A stretch of DNA of 64,000 nt from Firm-04 sp946413695 (GTDB lineage Bacteria > Bacillota > Clostridia > Oscillospirales > Ruminococcaceae): contig CAMKLV010000009.1 in assembly GCA_946413695.1 (NCBI GenBank), positions 11,174 to 75,173 of the forward strand, read 5' to 3'. This document shows positions 31,089 to 39,064 of the stretch, one piece after another. The translations under genes were made by a program, and so were the position numbers. A model generated the notes under the pieces. It saw only the letters and a program-made list of their open reading frames with translations. It searched no databases and was not told where the DNA came from. Each line of letters begins with the position of its first letter. The stretch's first letter is position 1.

Positions 31089-32144
31089 ATGGCAAAAGCG
31101 AAGAAATTGCCCTCCGGCAGCTGGCGTGTCCGTGTATATGACGGCAAGACCGCCGAAGGGAAAAACATATACAAGAGCTTTACGGCACCGACGAGGAAAG
31201 AAGCTGAGTATCTGGCTGCTGAGTATGCTGCAAAGAAAAAGACCGCACCCCGGTCCGATGATCGCACACTTGCCAATGCTTACACGCGATACATTGATAT
31301 CAAGCGAAATACGCTCTCCCCCTCCACCGTCAGAGAATATGCACGAGCAGCAGCGCATGACTTCCCGGAACTGATGCCGATCAAGCTGTCGAGCATCACG
31401 CAGGAAGCTGTCCAGAGCGCCGTCAATATCATGGCAGCAGATCACAGCCCGAAGTCTGTGCGCAATGCTCACGGCTTGCTGAGCGCAGTCCTGCGCATGT
31501 TCGCGCCGGAGATCGTGCTGAACACACGGCTGCCACAGCCGAAAAAGTCGGAAATCTATGTCCCGACTGAGGCAGAGGTCGAGAACCTTGTCAGGAGCAT
31601 CCGCGGCACTGAGCTCGAAAAGGCAGTGCTGCTTGCTGCATTCGGTTCGCTGCGCCGGTCCGAGTGCGCAGCGCTGACGCTGGACGATATCGAAAGCGAC
31701 ATTATCCATGTCCGCAAAGCGATGGTGCTGGATGATTCCAAACACTGGGTAATCAAGCAGCCAAAAAGCAAAGCAGGATACCGCGATATCAAGATGCCTG
31801 CATTCGTGATCGAGCGGCTCGTTCCGCGATCTGCATCCGGCAGGATCGTCGAGCTTGCGCCGGTGACAATTACGGATTATTTCATAGATGCCCGGGCAAA
31901 GTTCAACCTTCCGCATTTCCGGTTCCATGATCTGCGCCATTATCAGGCGTCGATTCTTCATGCAATGGGCGTTCCGGACAAATATATCATGGAGCGCGGC
32001 GGCTGGAAGACCGACAGCACGCTGAAGAACATCTATCAGCACACGATGTCTGACAAACGCCGACAGGTTGAGGACGATATTGTAGCCCGTTTTGAGGCAT
32101 CACACAGTAAATATGAAGTCGAAAAAAGAGACCGGCAGGATTGA
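31089..32144 (+). CDS. int: Prophage integrase, tyrosine recombinase family
   Basis: A 351-residue integrase. The N-terminal arm-binding AP2-like domain (about 1-50) reads KLPSGSWRVRVYDGKTAEGK. The core-binding SAM-like domain follows (about 58-160, ANAYTRYIDIKRNTLSPSTVREY). The catalytic domain has Arg in GSLRRSECAALTL, Lys in PKSKAGYRDIKM, His-x-x-Arg in HDLRHYQASILH, GGWK and Tyr in NIYQHTM. It faces the tRNA-Leu 3' end 157 bases away, the expected place for a tRNA-targeting integrase. AAAGGAG precedes the ATG. Confidence 0.93.
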   Translation: MAKAKKLPSGSWRVRVYDGKTAEGKNIYKSFTAPTRKEAEYLAAEYAAKKKTAPRSDDRTLANAYTRYIDIKRNTLSPSTVREYARAAAHDFPELMPIKLSSITQEAVQSAVNIMAADHSPKSVRNAHGLLSAVLRMFAPEIVLNTRLPQPKKSEIYVPTEAEVENLVRSIRGTELEKAVLLAAFGSLRRSECAALTLDDIESDIIHVRKAMVLDDSKHWVIKQPKSKAGYRDIKMPAFVIERLVPRSASGRIVELAPVTITDYFIDARAKFNLPHFRFHDLRHYQASILHAMGVPDKYIMERGGWKTDSTLKNIYQHTMSDKRRQVEDDIVARFEASHSKYEVEKRDRQD

Positions 32145-32162
32145 CTCCGCCGGTCTCTTTTT
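32124..32162 (+). terminator. Integrase terminator
   Basis: AAAAGAGACCGGC pairs with GCCGGTCTCTTTT (13 bp, loop of 12) and is followed by T residues; it overlaps the integrase stop region. Confidence 0.85.
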
Positions 32163-32248
32163 CGTGTCATATTTCGTGTCATATTTCGTTATAAATCGCT
32201 ATCATTTGGCTATATTTCATTGTAATCACATGACATTTCATATGACAC
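32160..32248. repeat. Candidate integrase arm-type sites
   Basis: TTTCGTGTCATA occurs twice in tandem (32160-32171, 32172-32183), with a partial third copy at 32184, and inverted related copies (TGACATTTCATATGACAC) at about 32231-32248. Their position between integrase and tRNA fits arm-binding sites of the attachment region. Confidence 0.5.
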
Positions 32249-32260
32249 AAAAGCAAAGAA

Positions 32261-32292
32261 GAATCTGCAAAAACACGTATTTTCGCAGATTC
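32261..32292 (-). terminator. tRNA-Leu downstream hairpin
   Basis: GAATCTGC and GCAGATTC form the base of a hairpin extended by AAAA/TTTT pairing. It lies 9 bases after the tRNA 3' end on the minus strand and is followed by T-rich sequence, so it probably ends the tRNA transcript. Confidence 0.65.
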
Positions 32293-32300
32293 TTCAATTA

Positions 32301-32382
32301 TGCACCTGACAGGATTTGAACCTGCACGCCTTGCGGCATTGGAACCTAAATCCAACGTGTCTGCCAGTTTCACCACAGGTGC
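32301..32382 (-). tRNA. tRNA-Leu(UAG)
   Basis: The 82-base minus-strand sequence begins GCACCTGTGGTGAAACTGG and ends CAGGTGC plus discriminator A. The acceptor stem GCACCTG/CAGGTGC is perfect. The anticodon stem-loop TTGGA-TTTAGGT-TCCAA gives anticodon TAG (complement of 32346-32348). A long variable arm (TGCCGCAAGGCG) and GTTCAAATC T loop fit class II leucine tRNA. CCA is not encoded. Its 3' end faces the prophage integrase. Confidence 0.95.
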
Positions 32383-32396
32383 GGATAATCAAATAT

Positions 32397-32960
32397 TCAG
32401 ATTGTACCGAGCAGCCGGCGCTCGGCTGCAAAATCGGAGCGGGCGGCTTCTTCTCCCATGTTGTCCGCCGCCGACACTTCATCATCGCAGGAGACCGTCT
32501 GTTGAACGGCTGCCAGATCACGGATTTTGAGATAGAGACTCAGCGGGAATTCTGCATTCCATTCCGAGCGGTATCCGAGCAACCCGAAGCGCTGCAGGAC
32601 ATCATCCATTTCCGCAGTAAAATCGCGCAAAAAGAGATTTTTATCAAACACGGCAGTCTGATTCCCGAGCACCGCAGCCGTCGGGCTGTCATCCTCATAG
32701 ACCGTCACATGCACGGAGAGGGTCTCGTCATCTGCGGAGAGCGCCCACTTTGCCCGTGCGGGTTCAAGCTCCGCATAAAAGACTGTTTTATCCGTTTCAT
32801 CAGGCAATTCGCCCAGCGCGCAGAGAATCGCCAGCATCAGATCATCAGGAAAGTTCGTCATCCAGCTGTTATCGAACAGAATCTTCGTTTGAGCGTCCGC
32901 AATGCAACCCTTAAACCAGCCTGCGCTGATCTGCCAGACCTGAAAACAACGCCCGTTCAT
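32397..32960 (-). CDS. Host protein of unknown function, acidic
   Basis: A 187-residue soluble acidic protein (MNGRCFQVWQISAGWFKGC ... YAELEPARAKWALSADDETL). It resembles small two-layer alpha/beta proteins found as immunity or SUKH-like factors, but I cannot assign it. The start is moved to the ATG at 32960 because the longer open frame covers the promoter: the -10 lies inside it. AGGGG lies 6 bases upstream. It stands alone between the tRNA and GH3. Confidence 0.65.
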   Translation of the reverse strand: MNGRCFQVWQISAGWFKGCIADAQTKILFDNSWMTNFPDDLMLAILCALGELPDETDKTVFYAELEPARAKWALSADDETLSVHVTVYEDDSPTAAVLGNQTAVFDKNLFLRDFTAEMDDVLQRFGLLGYRSEWNAEFPLSLYLKIRDLAAVQQTVSCDDEVSAADNMGEEAARSDFAAERRLLGTI

Positions 32961-32994
32961 CTGAATCCCCTGCCCTTCAATAGCTGCCTGTATC

Positions 32995-33023
32995 ATTATA
33001 CCAATTTCGCCCCGATTTGTCAA
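32995..33023 (-). promoter_or_regulatory. Sigma-A promoter of the unknown gene 32397-32960
   Basis: On the minus strand TTGACA (33018-33023) and TATAAT (32995-33000) are 17 bases apart, a consensus promoter 35 bases before the chosen start. Confidence 0.88.
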
Positions 33024-33368
33024 GCGGCGGGCAGTGGCGGGCAGTGCCCGCTTCCAATTTGCTAAAGGTCTGTTTTGTGTTTGCTGGTTTCATTGTTTGT
33101 TCTTGAATCAATCAGCGGGCAGTGCACGCCGTCAATTCGTGAATATCATCAAACCGAACATACTCCCCGACCGCTGCCGGAATAAGCGATCATGTGGAAT
33201 CATTTTCATAATCATGCGCGAAGCGCATACCGCAATTTCTCATTTCTAATTTCTCCTTTCTAATTTATAATAACCGACTTGCGCTATTGGTGAGAATATG
33301 TTAAAATAGAAGAAACAACTGCTGAAAAAAATCGGATTAGAAATCTGATATAAAAGCAAGTTTTCTGA
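33024..33368. other. Gene-free intergenic region before GH3
   Basis: No supported gene. It holds GCGGGCAGTG repeats (33027-33055, again 33115-33130), a 38-base hairpin repeat at 33208-33245, and a possible weak promoter TTGCGC/TAAAAT near 33276-33305. Confidence 0.6.
33208..33245. repeat. Hairpin repeat family B, copy 1
   Basis: The unit is ATAATC, a short hairpin (ATGCGC-GAA-GCGCAT), then TACCGCAATTTCTCATTT. A second copy at 36212-36250 keeps both flanks but has a different stem sequence. Confidence 0.6.
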
Positions 33369-33397
33369 TTGACTTTACTTGTCCGGTGTGATATAAT
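33369..33397 (+). promoter_or_regulatory. GH3 gene promoter
   Basis: TTGACT (33369-33374) and TATAAT (33392-33397), spacer 17; the GH3 start lies 35 bases downstream. Confidence 0.85.
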
Positions 33398-33432
33398 ACC
33401 GATAACCTGAAAGGATACGGAGGTTTACCAGA

Positions 33433-36207
33433 ATGATGAAAAAAACACTTGACTGGAATGTCTATCTTGAGACCGCAGCGGATGCCGTCGCAGAAGGCAT
33501 TGTCATGCTCAAAAACGAGGGCGCCGCACTGCCGCTGCCGCAGGGCGAACAGATCGCGCTGTTCGGCAGAATCCAGCTGCACTACTATAAAAGCGGCACC
33601 GGCTCCGGCGGCATGGTCAATGTCTCGAAGATTGTCGGGATTCCCGAGGGACTGCAGAATCTCGGCGTCGAGCTCTATGCGCCGCTCTGTGAAGCCTATC
33701 AGAAGTGGGATGAAGCCCACCCCTATGATCTCGGCGAGGGCTGGGGCGGCGAGCCGTGGTGTCAGGAGGAGATGCCGCTGGATGAAACGCTCGTGCAGCA
33801 GGCAGCCGCAGTCTGTCCGCGCGCTGTTGTGGTGATCGGCAGAACCGCGGGCGAGGAGCAGGATAACCGCATGGAGCCGGGCTCCTATCTGCTGACGGAC
33901 GGCGAAAAGGAGATGCTCCGCCTCTGCCGCAAGCACTTCCAAAAGGTGATTGTCCTGCTCAACACGGGCAATATCATGGACATGCACTTCATGGACGAAT
34001 ACAATCCGGATGCGGTGCTCTACATCTGGCAGGGCGGCATGACGGGCGGCACCGGCACGGCGGAAGTCCTGACCGGCATCGTCTCCCCGAGCGGCAAGCT
34101 GCCGGATACGATCGCATATGAGATCAGCGACTACCCCTCTGACGCCAACTTTCACGGCAAGGTGAACAACAACTACGCCGAGGATATCTATGTCGGCTAC
34201 CGCTACTTCGAGACCTTTGCACCGGAGCGCGTGCGCTATCCGTTCGGCTTCGGTCTCTCGTATACCGCATTCAGCGTGACCGCCGGAGAACCGGTGCATG
34301 TCCGCAGCGCGCAATACCTGCCTGTCACGGTGACGAACACCGGCAGCACCGCGGGCAAGGAGGTTGTGCAGCTTTATGTTGAAGCGCCGCAGGGCAGACT
34401 CGGTCAGCCTGCGCGTCAGCTCGTGATCTTCTACAAGACCGGTCTGCTCCAGCCGAACGAATCCGAAACGGTCAATCTGGAGCTTTCCGTTCCGGCATCC
34501 TATGATGACAGCGGCGTGACCGGTCACGCATTCTGCTGGGTGAAAGAGGCAGGCGAATACAAATTCTATATCGGTACCGATGTGCGCACTGCAAAATATG
34601 CAGCGAGCCGCTTCATCGACGAAACCATTGTGATTGAACAGTGCCGTCAGGCAATGCCGCCGGTTGCGGCGTTTCAGCGCATGAAGCCGGAGCAGTCCGG
34701 CGAGGGCTATGCGGTCGCATGGGAGGATGTCCCGCTGCAGCAGTTTGACGAGGCAGCGCGCCGCACCGAATCACTCCCCGCAGCATGGGAGCCGGACGGC
34801 AGATCCTCTGTGCTCGCAGATGTCCTGCGCGGGGATGTGACAATGGAATCGTTCATCGCGCAGTTCACCGATGACGAACTGATGCAGATCGTCCGCGGCG
34901 AGGGCATGGGCAGTCCGCGCGTCACGGCAGGCACGGCATCCGCATTCGGCGGCGTCTCCGATGCGCTGGCAAAGCGCGGGATTCCGGCATGCTGCTGCTC
35001 GGACGGTCCTTCCGGCATGCGTCTGGATTGCGGCACCAAGGCATTCAGCCTGCCGAACGGCACATTGCTCGCCTCAACCTTCAATCTGCCGCTGATGACA
35101 AAGCTCTACGCCTGTGTCGGTCTGGAAATGACCGCAAACAAGGTTGATTGCCTGCTCGGTCCGGGCATGAATATCCACCGCCACCCGCTCAACGGCAGAA
35201 ACTTCGAGTATTTCTCCGAGGATCCGAAGCTGACAGGTCTCATCGCGATTGCCGAGCTGCGCGGACTGCACAGCGCCGGTGTCGAGGGCACGATCAAGCA
35301 CTGCTGCGGCAACAATCAGGAGACAAACCGTCACTTCCTGAATTCGACGGTCTCCGAGCGCGCACTCCGCGAAATCTATCTTAAAGGCTTCGAGCTTGCG
35401 GTCAAGGAGGGCGGCGCGCAGTCGATCATGACAACCTACGGCAGCGTCAACGGACTGTGGACAGCCGGAAACTATGACCTCTGCACGGAGATCATCCGCA
35501 AAGAATGGGGATACACCGGCTTCCTGATGACAGACTGGTGGGCAAATATCAACGAGCGCGGTCTCGAGCCGGATAAGGGCGATTTTGCCGCAATGGTGCG
35601 CGCGCAGAATGATGTCTACATGGTCTGCGCAGACTGCGTGCAGAACGCGGATAATCTTGCCGAAGCGCTCTCCGCCGGTACACTGACGCGCGGCGAGCTG
35701 CAGCGCTGTGCGGCGAATGTCTGCCGCTTTGCGATGCATACGCATGCAATGGAGCGTCTGCTCGGCGATGCGCCGGAGATCACGGTGACGAACCGTCCTG
35801 CGGATGCAGAGGAGCAGGAGGGCGATGTGCAGTTCTACGATCTCGAGGATGCGCTGACACTGCCGCTCGAGGGCATCTGCACGGATAAGGGCACAAACTT
35901 CGCCTTCGCGCTGACGGTCAACAAGCCCGGCTGGTACCGCGTCACGCTGACGGCATCCTCGGAGCAGAGCGAGCTCGCACAGATTCCGGTCACGCTGTTC
36001 AGCATGGGCACGGCAAGCGGCACATTCACATGGAACGGCACGGGCGGCAAGCCGGTCTCGTTCACAGCGGATGTCCCGATGTTCTCGCGGTTTACCGCAA
36101 ACCGCCTGTATTTTGCGCAGAGCGGTCTGCGGATGCATGAGATCCGTTTCGAGCTCATCAGCGATCAGTTTGATATGGCGCACATGGGCGACAAGCCGGA
36201 GGGATAA
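33433..36207 (+). CDS. GH3 family beta-glucosidase with permuted domain order
   Basis: A 924-residue cytoplasmic glycosidase without signal peptide, likely cleaving cellodextrins or other beta-glucosides taken up by the cell. The GH3 C-terminal domain comes first (about 15-280: GIVMLKNEGAALPLPQGEQIALFG ... YPFGFGLSYTAF). A fibronectin-III-like domain follows (290-400). The TIM-barrel N domain is last (about 470-780): CCSDGPSGMRLD, GTIKHCCGNNQETNR, GSVNGLWTAGN, and the nucleophile Asp701 in FLMTDWWA. A C-terminal beta domain ends the protein. This permuted order is known in rumen bacterial beta-glucosidases. GGAGG before the ATG. Confidence 0.92.
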   Translation: MMKKTLDWNVYLETAADAVAEGIVMLKNEGAALPLPQGEQIALFGRIQLHYYKSGTGSGGMVNVSKIVGIPEGLQNLGVELYAPLCEAYQKWDEAHPYDLGEGWGGEPWCQEEMPLDETLVQQAAAVCPRAVVVIGRTAGEEQDNRMEPGSYLLTDGEKEMLRLCRKHFQKVIVLLNTGNIMDMHFMDEYNPDAVLYIWQGGMTGGTGTAEVLTGIVSPSGKLPDTIAYEISDYPSDANFHGKVNNNYAEDIYVGYRYFETFAPERVRYPFGFGLSYTAFSVTAGEPVHVRSAQYLPVTVTNTGSTAGKEVVQLYVEAPQGRLGQPARQLVIFYKTGLLQPNESETVNLELSVPASYDDSGVTGHAFCWVKEAGEYKFYIGTDVRTAKYAASRFIDETIVIEQCRQAMPPVAAFQRMKPEQSGEGYAVAWEDVPLQQFDEAARRTESLPAAWEPDGRSSVLADVLRGDVTMESFIAQFTDDELMQIVRGEGMGSPRVTAGTASAFGGVSDALAKRGIPACCCSDGPSGMRLDCGTKAFSLPNGTLLASTFNLPLMTKLYACVGLEMTANKVDCLLGPGMNIHRHPLNGRNFEYFSEDPKLTGLIAIAELRGLHSAGVEGTIKHCCGNNQETNRHFLNSTVSERALREIYLKGFELAVKEGGAQSIMTTYGSVNGLWTAGNYDLCTEIIRKEWGYTGFLMTDWWANINERGLEPDKGDFAAMVRAQNDVYMVCADCVQNADNLAEALSAGTLTRGELQRCAANVCRFAMHTHAMERLLGDAPEITVTNRPADAEEQEGDVQFYDLEDALTLPLEGICTDKGTNFAFALTVNKPGWYRVTLTASSEQSELAQIPVTLFSMGTASGTFTWNGTGGKPVSFTADVPMFSRFTANRLYFAQSGLRMHEIRFELISDQFDMAHMGDKPEG

Positions 36208-36211
36208 TATG

Positions 36212-36250
36212 ATAATCGTCGCCGTCAGGCGATACCGCAGTTTCTCATTC
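36212..36250. repeat. Hairpin repeat family B, copy 2
   Basis: ATAATC, hairpin TCGCC-GTCA-GGCGA, then TACCGCAGTTTCTCATTC. Same layout as 33208-33245 with a different but still complementary stem. It begins 5 bases after the GH3 stop codon. Confidence 0.6.
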
Positions 36251-36262
36251 CCCTGATGCGTC

Positions 36263-36291
36263 TTGACAAAGCGAAATCTGCATGGTATAAT
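36263..36291 (+). promoter_or_regulatory. Promoter of the 123-residue host protein
   Basis: TTGACA (36263-36268) and TATAAT (36286-36291), spacer 17; AAAGGGGG and ATG follow. Confidence 0.9.
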
Positions 36292-36335
36292 ATAAATACG
36301 GCGTATCTGCGCCGAAAAGCAAAGGGGGCATTCAT

Positions 36336-36707
36336 ATGGCATCTGCAAAAAACATGGTCATCGCCGGTGATTACACAGGCTGCCGCATCTTCTGCATGTC
36401 GGCAAAGCTTGCCTATATTTCCGGCACGATGAAGAAAATCGACGACGTTTATCTGACACCTGAGAATGTCGTGCGCTATGAGCTGATGACAGAGGATATT
36501 CTCCGCTCCGGCAATTCGCTGCTGCTGACCGGTCCGCTGGATCCGGCATGCCTGCTGAAGCTGCGGCTGCATGCATCGGTCGCGATGCAGAACAAAGGCA
36601 TCTATACGGTTGCCGTGAAATTTCAGGATGACAAGCGCTCGCTCATGGAGATCGACGAAAAAACCTATCACGCCTTTATGCGCAGAATGCAGGAGGCGGA
36701 GGGATAA
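36336..36707 (+). CDS. Small host protein of unknown function
   Basis: A 123-residue soluble alpha/beta protein (ASAKNMVIAGDYTGCRIFC, MKKIDDVYLTPENVVRYEL, GIYTVAVKFQDDKRSLMEIDE). It has its own consensus promoter and terminator, so it is monocistronic. The first half, with GDYTGCRIFCMSAKLAYISG, looks like a short beta sandwich or PH-like fold. I recognise no family. Confidence 0.7.
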   Translation: MASAKNMVIAGDYTGCRIFCMSAKLAYISGTMKKIDDVYLTPENVVRYELMTEDILRSGNSLLLTGPLDPACLLKLRLHASVAMQNKGIYTVAVKFQDDKRSLMEIDEKTYHAFMRRMQEAEG

Positions 36708-36714
36708 ACAAAGC

Positions 36715-36750
36715 AAGCCGTTCCGGTCAGATGCACCGGAGCGGCTTTTT
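36715..36750 (+). terminator. Intrinsic terminator
   Basis: AAGCCGTTCCGG pairs with CCGGAGCGGCTT (12 bp, one G-T pair) followed by TTT. It ends the unit 36336-36707. Confidence 0.9.
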
Positions 36751-36785
36751 CTGCTTTTGTATAGATTTCTTCACCAAAATTTCAC

Positions 36786-36814
36786 TTGACAATTTGGACG
36801 AAATGCTGTATAAT
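36786..36814 (+). promoter_or_regulatory. Promoter of the MarR-ABC operon
   Basis: TTGACA (36786-36791) and TATAAT (36809-36814), spacer 17. The partly symmetrical sequence around it is a possible MarR autoregulation site. Confidence 0.85.
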
Positions 36815-36866
36815 GTTTCATTGTGAACAGTTGCATTGCAGAACAGCGAAAGGAGTGAATCCGGAT

Positions 36867-37304
36867 TTGGAAAACCAGACAATGCTTGCACTGCGCATGG
36901 TGAATATGGGCATCCGCAGGCAGATCGAAGCGTTCCGGAATCAGAACGGGCTCGATGCTGCCGCCGGTACAAACGGCTGGGTGCTCGGCTTTCTCTCGGA
37001 GCATGAAAACGAGGATATCTATCAGCGCGATCTGGAAAAGGAGCTCGGCGTCTGCCGTTCGGGCGTCTCAAAGACCGTCGCCGCGCTGGAAAAGGAAGGG
37101 CTGATCGAACGCAGCCGCGTCGCAAGCGATGACCGGCTCAAGAAGATTGTCCTGACCGAAAGCGGCAGAGCCATCACCGATCTGATCCGCGAGAACTGCC
37201 GTCAGCTCGAGGAAACGCTGACCCGCGGCTTTTCGCCGGAGGAATTTGCGCAGCTGCAGGAATATTTGGACAGAATGCAGCATAATCTCACAGAAGCCAA
37301 CTGA
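36867..37304 (+). CDS. MarR-family transcriptional regulator
   Basis: A 145-residue MarR-type repressor. The winged helix-turn-helix is YQRDLEKELGVCRSGVSKTVAALEKEGLIERS with the wing VASDDRLKKIVLTESG. N- and C-terminal helices form the dimer interface. It heads an operon with a heterodimeric ABC exporter and probably represses it until a toxic ligand binds. The TTG at 36867 is preferred because AAAGGAG lies 11 bases upstream; an ATG at 36882 is the alternative. Confidence 0.88.
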   Translation: MENQTMLALRMVNMGIRRQIEAFRNQNGLDAAAGTNGWVLGFLSEHENEDIYQRDLEKELGVCRSGVSKTVAALEKEGLIERSRVASDDRLKKIVLTESGRAITDLIRENCRQLEETLTRGFSPEEFAQLQEYLDRMQHNLTEAN

Positions 37305-37321
37305 AAGGAGCGAATCCCCTG

Positions 37322-39064
37322 ATGTTTCAAACCATCTCACGATGCCTGCGGGAATTCAAAAAACCGACGATCTTCACCATTCTGTTCATGATGGGTGAAG
37401 CGATCATCGAGGCGATCATCCCGTTTGTGACCGCAAGGCTCGTGGACAACATCACAACCGGTCTTGCGATGTCAACACTGCTCAAAACCGGACTGATCCT
37501 CGTCATCATGACGCTGATCTCCCTGTTCTTCGGCGGTGCGGCAGGCATGACCAGTGCAAAGGCAGCCGCCGGATTTGCAAAGAATGTCCGGCACGATATT
37601 TTCGAGAAGGTGCAGACCTTTGCATTCAGCAACATTGACAAGTTCTCGTCCTCGTCGCTCGTCACGCGCCTGACGACCGACATCAACAATGTGCAGATGG
37701 CATTCATGATGCTGATCCGCATTGCCGTCCGTGCGCCGCTGATGCTGATCTTCTCGATCACCATGGCGTTTATCATGGGCGGAAAGCTCGCAGGCACGTT
37801 TGTTGTCGTCATTCCGGTGCTGGCATGCGGCCTGCTGCTGATCGGCAAATTCGCGCTGCCCGCATTCCACCGCGTGTTCAAGAAGTATGACCGCCTGAAC
37901 GAATCCATCGAGGAGAACGTCCGCGGCATGCGCGTGGTCAAGGGCTTCTCGCGCGAGGAATACGAGAAAAAGAAGTTCCACGCCGCCGCCGAGGATATCT
38001 GCGGCGACTTCACGAAGGCAGAGCGCATCGTCGCGCTGAACGGCCCGATCATGCAGCTTTGTCTCTATTTCAACATGGCATTCATTCTGCTCGTCGGCTC
38101 GAAAATCATCATCAACGGCGAAAGCGCGATCAATGTCGGCGAAATGTCCAGCATGCTGACCTACGGTTTCCAGATTCTCATTCAGCTCATGATGCTCTCG
38201 ATGATCTACGTCATGCTGACCATGTCCGCGGAGTCGATCAAGCGAATCTCCGAGGTGCTGCAGGAGGAGCCGGATATCCACAATCCGGAGACCGCCTGCA
38301 AAACCGTCAGCGACGGCAGCATCGTCTTTGAGAATGTCAGCTTCAAATATTCGCAGAAGGCAAAGAAATATGCCCTCTCGGATATCGACATCACAATCCC
38401 GTCCGGTGCAACAGTCGGCATCATCGGCGGAACGGGCTCGAGCAAATCGACGTTTGTGCAGCTGATCCCCCGTCTCTATGATGTAACCGAGGGCAGCGTC
38501 AAAGTCGGCGGCATAGATGTCCGCGAATATGACCTCAACGCCCTGCGCGACGCCGTTGCAATGGTGCTCCAGAAGAACGTGCTGTTCTCCGGCACAATCA
38601 AGGAGAACCTGCGCTGGGGCAATCCCGATGCGACCGACGAGGAGCTGATCGAAGCATGCAGGCTCTCACAGGCGCATGATTTCGTCACCGCCTTCCCCGA
38701 GGGCTATGATACCATGATCGAACAGGGCGGCACGAATGTCTCCGGCGGACAGAAGCAGCGTCTCTGCATTGCGCGCGCACTGCTGAAGAAGCCGAAGATT
38801 CTGATTCTCGATGACTCGACGAGTGCCGTCGATACCAAAACGGATGCCTTCATCCGTGCGGGCTTCCGCAAATTCATTCCGGATACCACCAAGATCATCA
38901 TCGCACAGCGCATCGCATCGGTGCAGGATGCGGATATGATCCTTGTCATGGATAACGGCAGAATCGCCGCCTGCGGCACGCATGACGAGCTGATGCAGTC
39001 GAGCGCAATCTACCGCGAGGTCTATGAGCAGCAGACGAACGGAGGTGACAACGATGCCGCGTAA
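37322..39064 (+). CDS. ABC exporter half-transporter with degenerate ATPase site
   Basis: A 580-residue half-transporter, six membrane helices (about 15-310) and an ABC domain (about 335-570). Walker A is GGTGSSKST, signature NVSGGQKQRL. Walker B is ILILDDST with Asp in place of the catalytic Glu, and the H-loop is IIIAQR with Gln in place of His, the signs of the degenerate site in heterodimeric exporters such as LmrCD or BmrCD. It pairs with the next gene, which it overlaps by 11 bases. Likely multidrug or lipid export. Confidence 0.92.
   Translation: MFQTISRCLREFKKPTIFTILFMMGEAIIEAIIPFVTARLVDNITTGLAMSTLLKTGLILVIMTLISLFFGGAAGMTSAKAAAGFAKNVRHDIFEKVQTFAFSNIDKFSSSSLVTRLTTDINNVQMAFMMLIRIAVRAPLMLIFSITMAFIMGGKLAGTFVVVIPVLACGLLLIGKFALPAFHRVFKKYDRLNESIEENVRGMRVVKGFSREEYEKKKFHAAAEDICGDFTKAERIVALNGPIMQLCLYFNMAFILLVGSKIIINGESAINVGEMSSMLTYGFQILIQLMMLSMIYVMLTMSAESIKRISEVLQEEPDIHNPETACKTVSDGSIVFENVSFKYSQKAKKYALSDIDITIPSGATVGIIGGTGSSKSTFVQLIPRLYDVTEGSVKVGGIDVREYDLNALRDAVAMVLQKNVLFSGTIKENLRWGNPDATDEELIEACRLSQAHDFVTAFPEGYDTMIEQGGTNVSGGQKQRLCIARALLKKPKILILDDSTSAVDTKTDAFIRAGFRKFIPDTTKIIIAQRIASVQDADMILVMDNGRIAACGTHDELMQSSAIYREVYEQQTNGGDNDAA

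Larger units (their letters stand above)
1..32300. mobile_element. Siphovirus-type prophage, left end outside window
   Basis: About 50 packed genes with the full module set of a tailed temperate phage: integrase, CI/Cro-like switch, replication, late regulator, terminase, portal, capsid, tail, holin and endolysin. The integrase lies next to the 3' end of a tRNA-Leu gene, a classical integration target. The right boundary is taken as the tRNA 3' end. I did not find a second copy of the tRNA 3' end near base 1, so the left attachment site probably lies outside the window. All structural frames look intact, so the prophage may be functional. Confidence 0.9.

Noticed and set aside
33034..33249. 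71-codon plus-strand ORF before GH3
   Set aside because: Made of the GCGGGCAGTG repeats and AT-rich sequence, no RBS.
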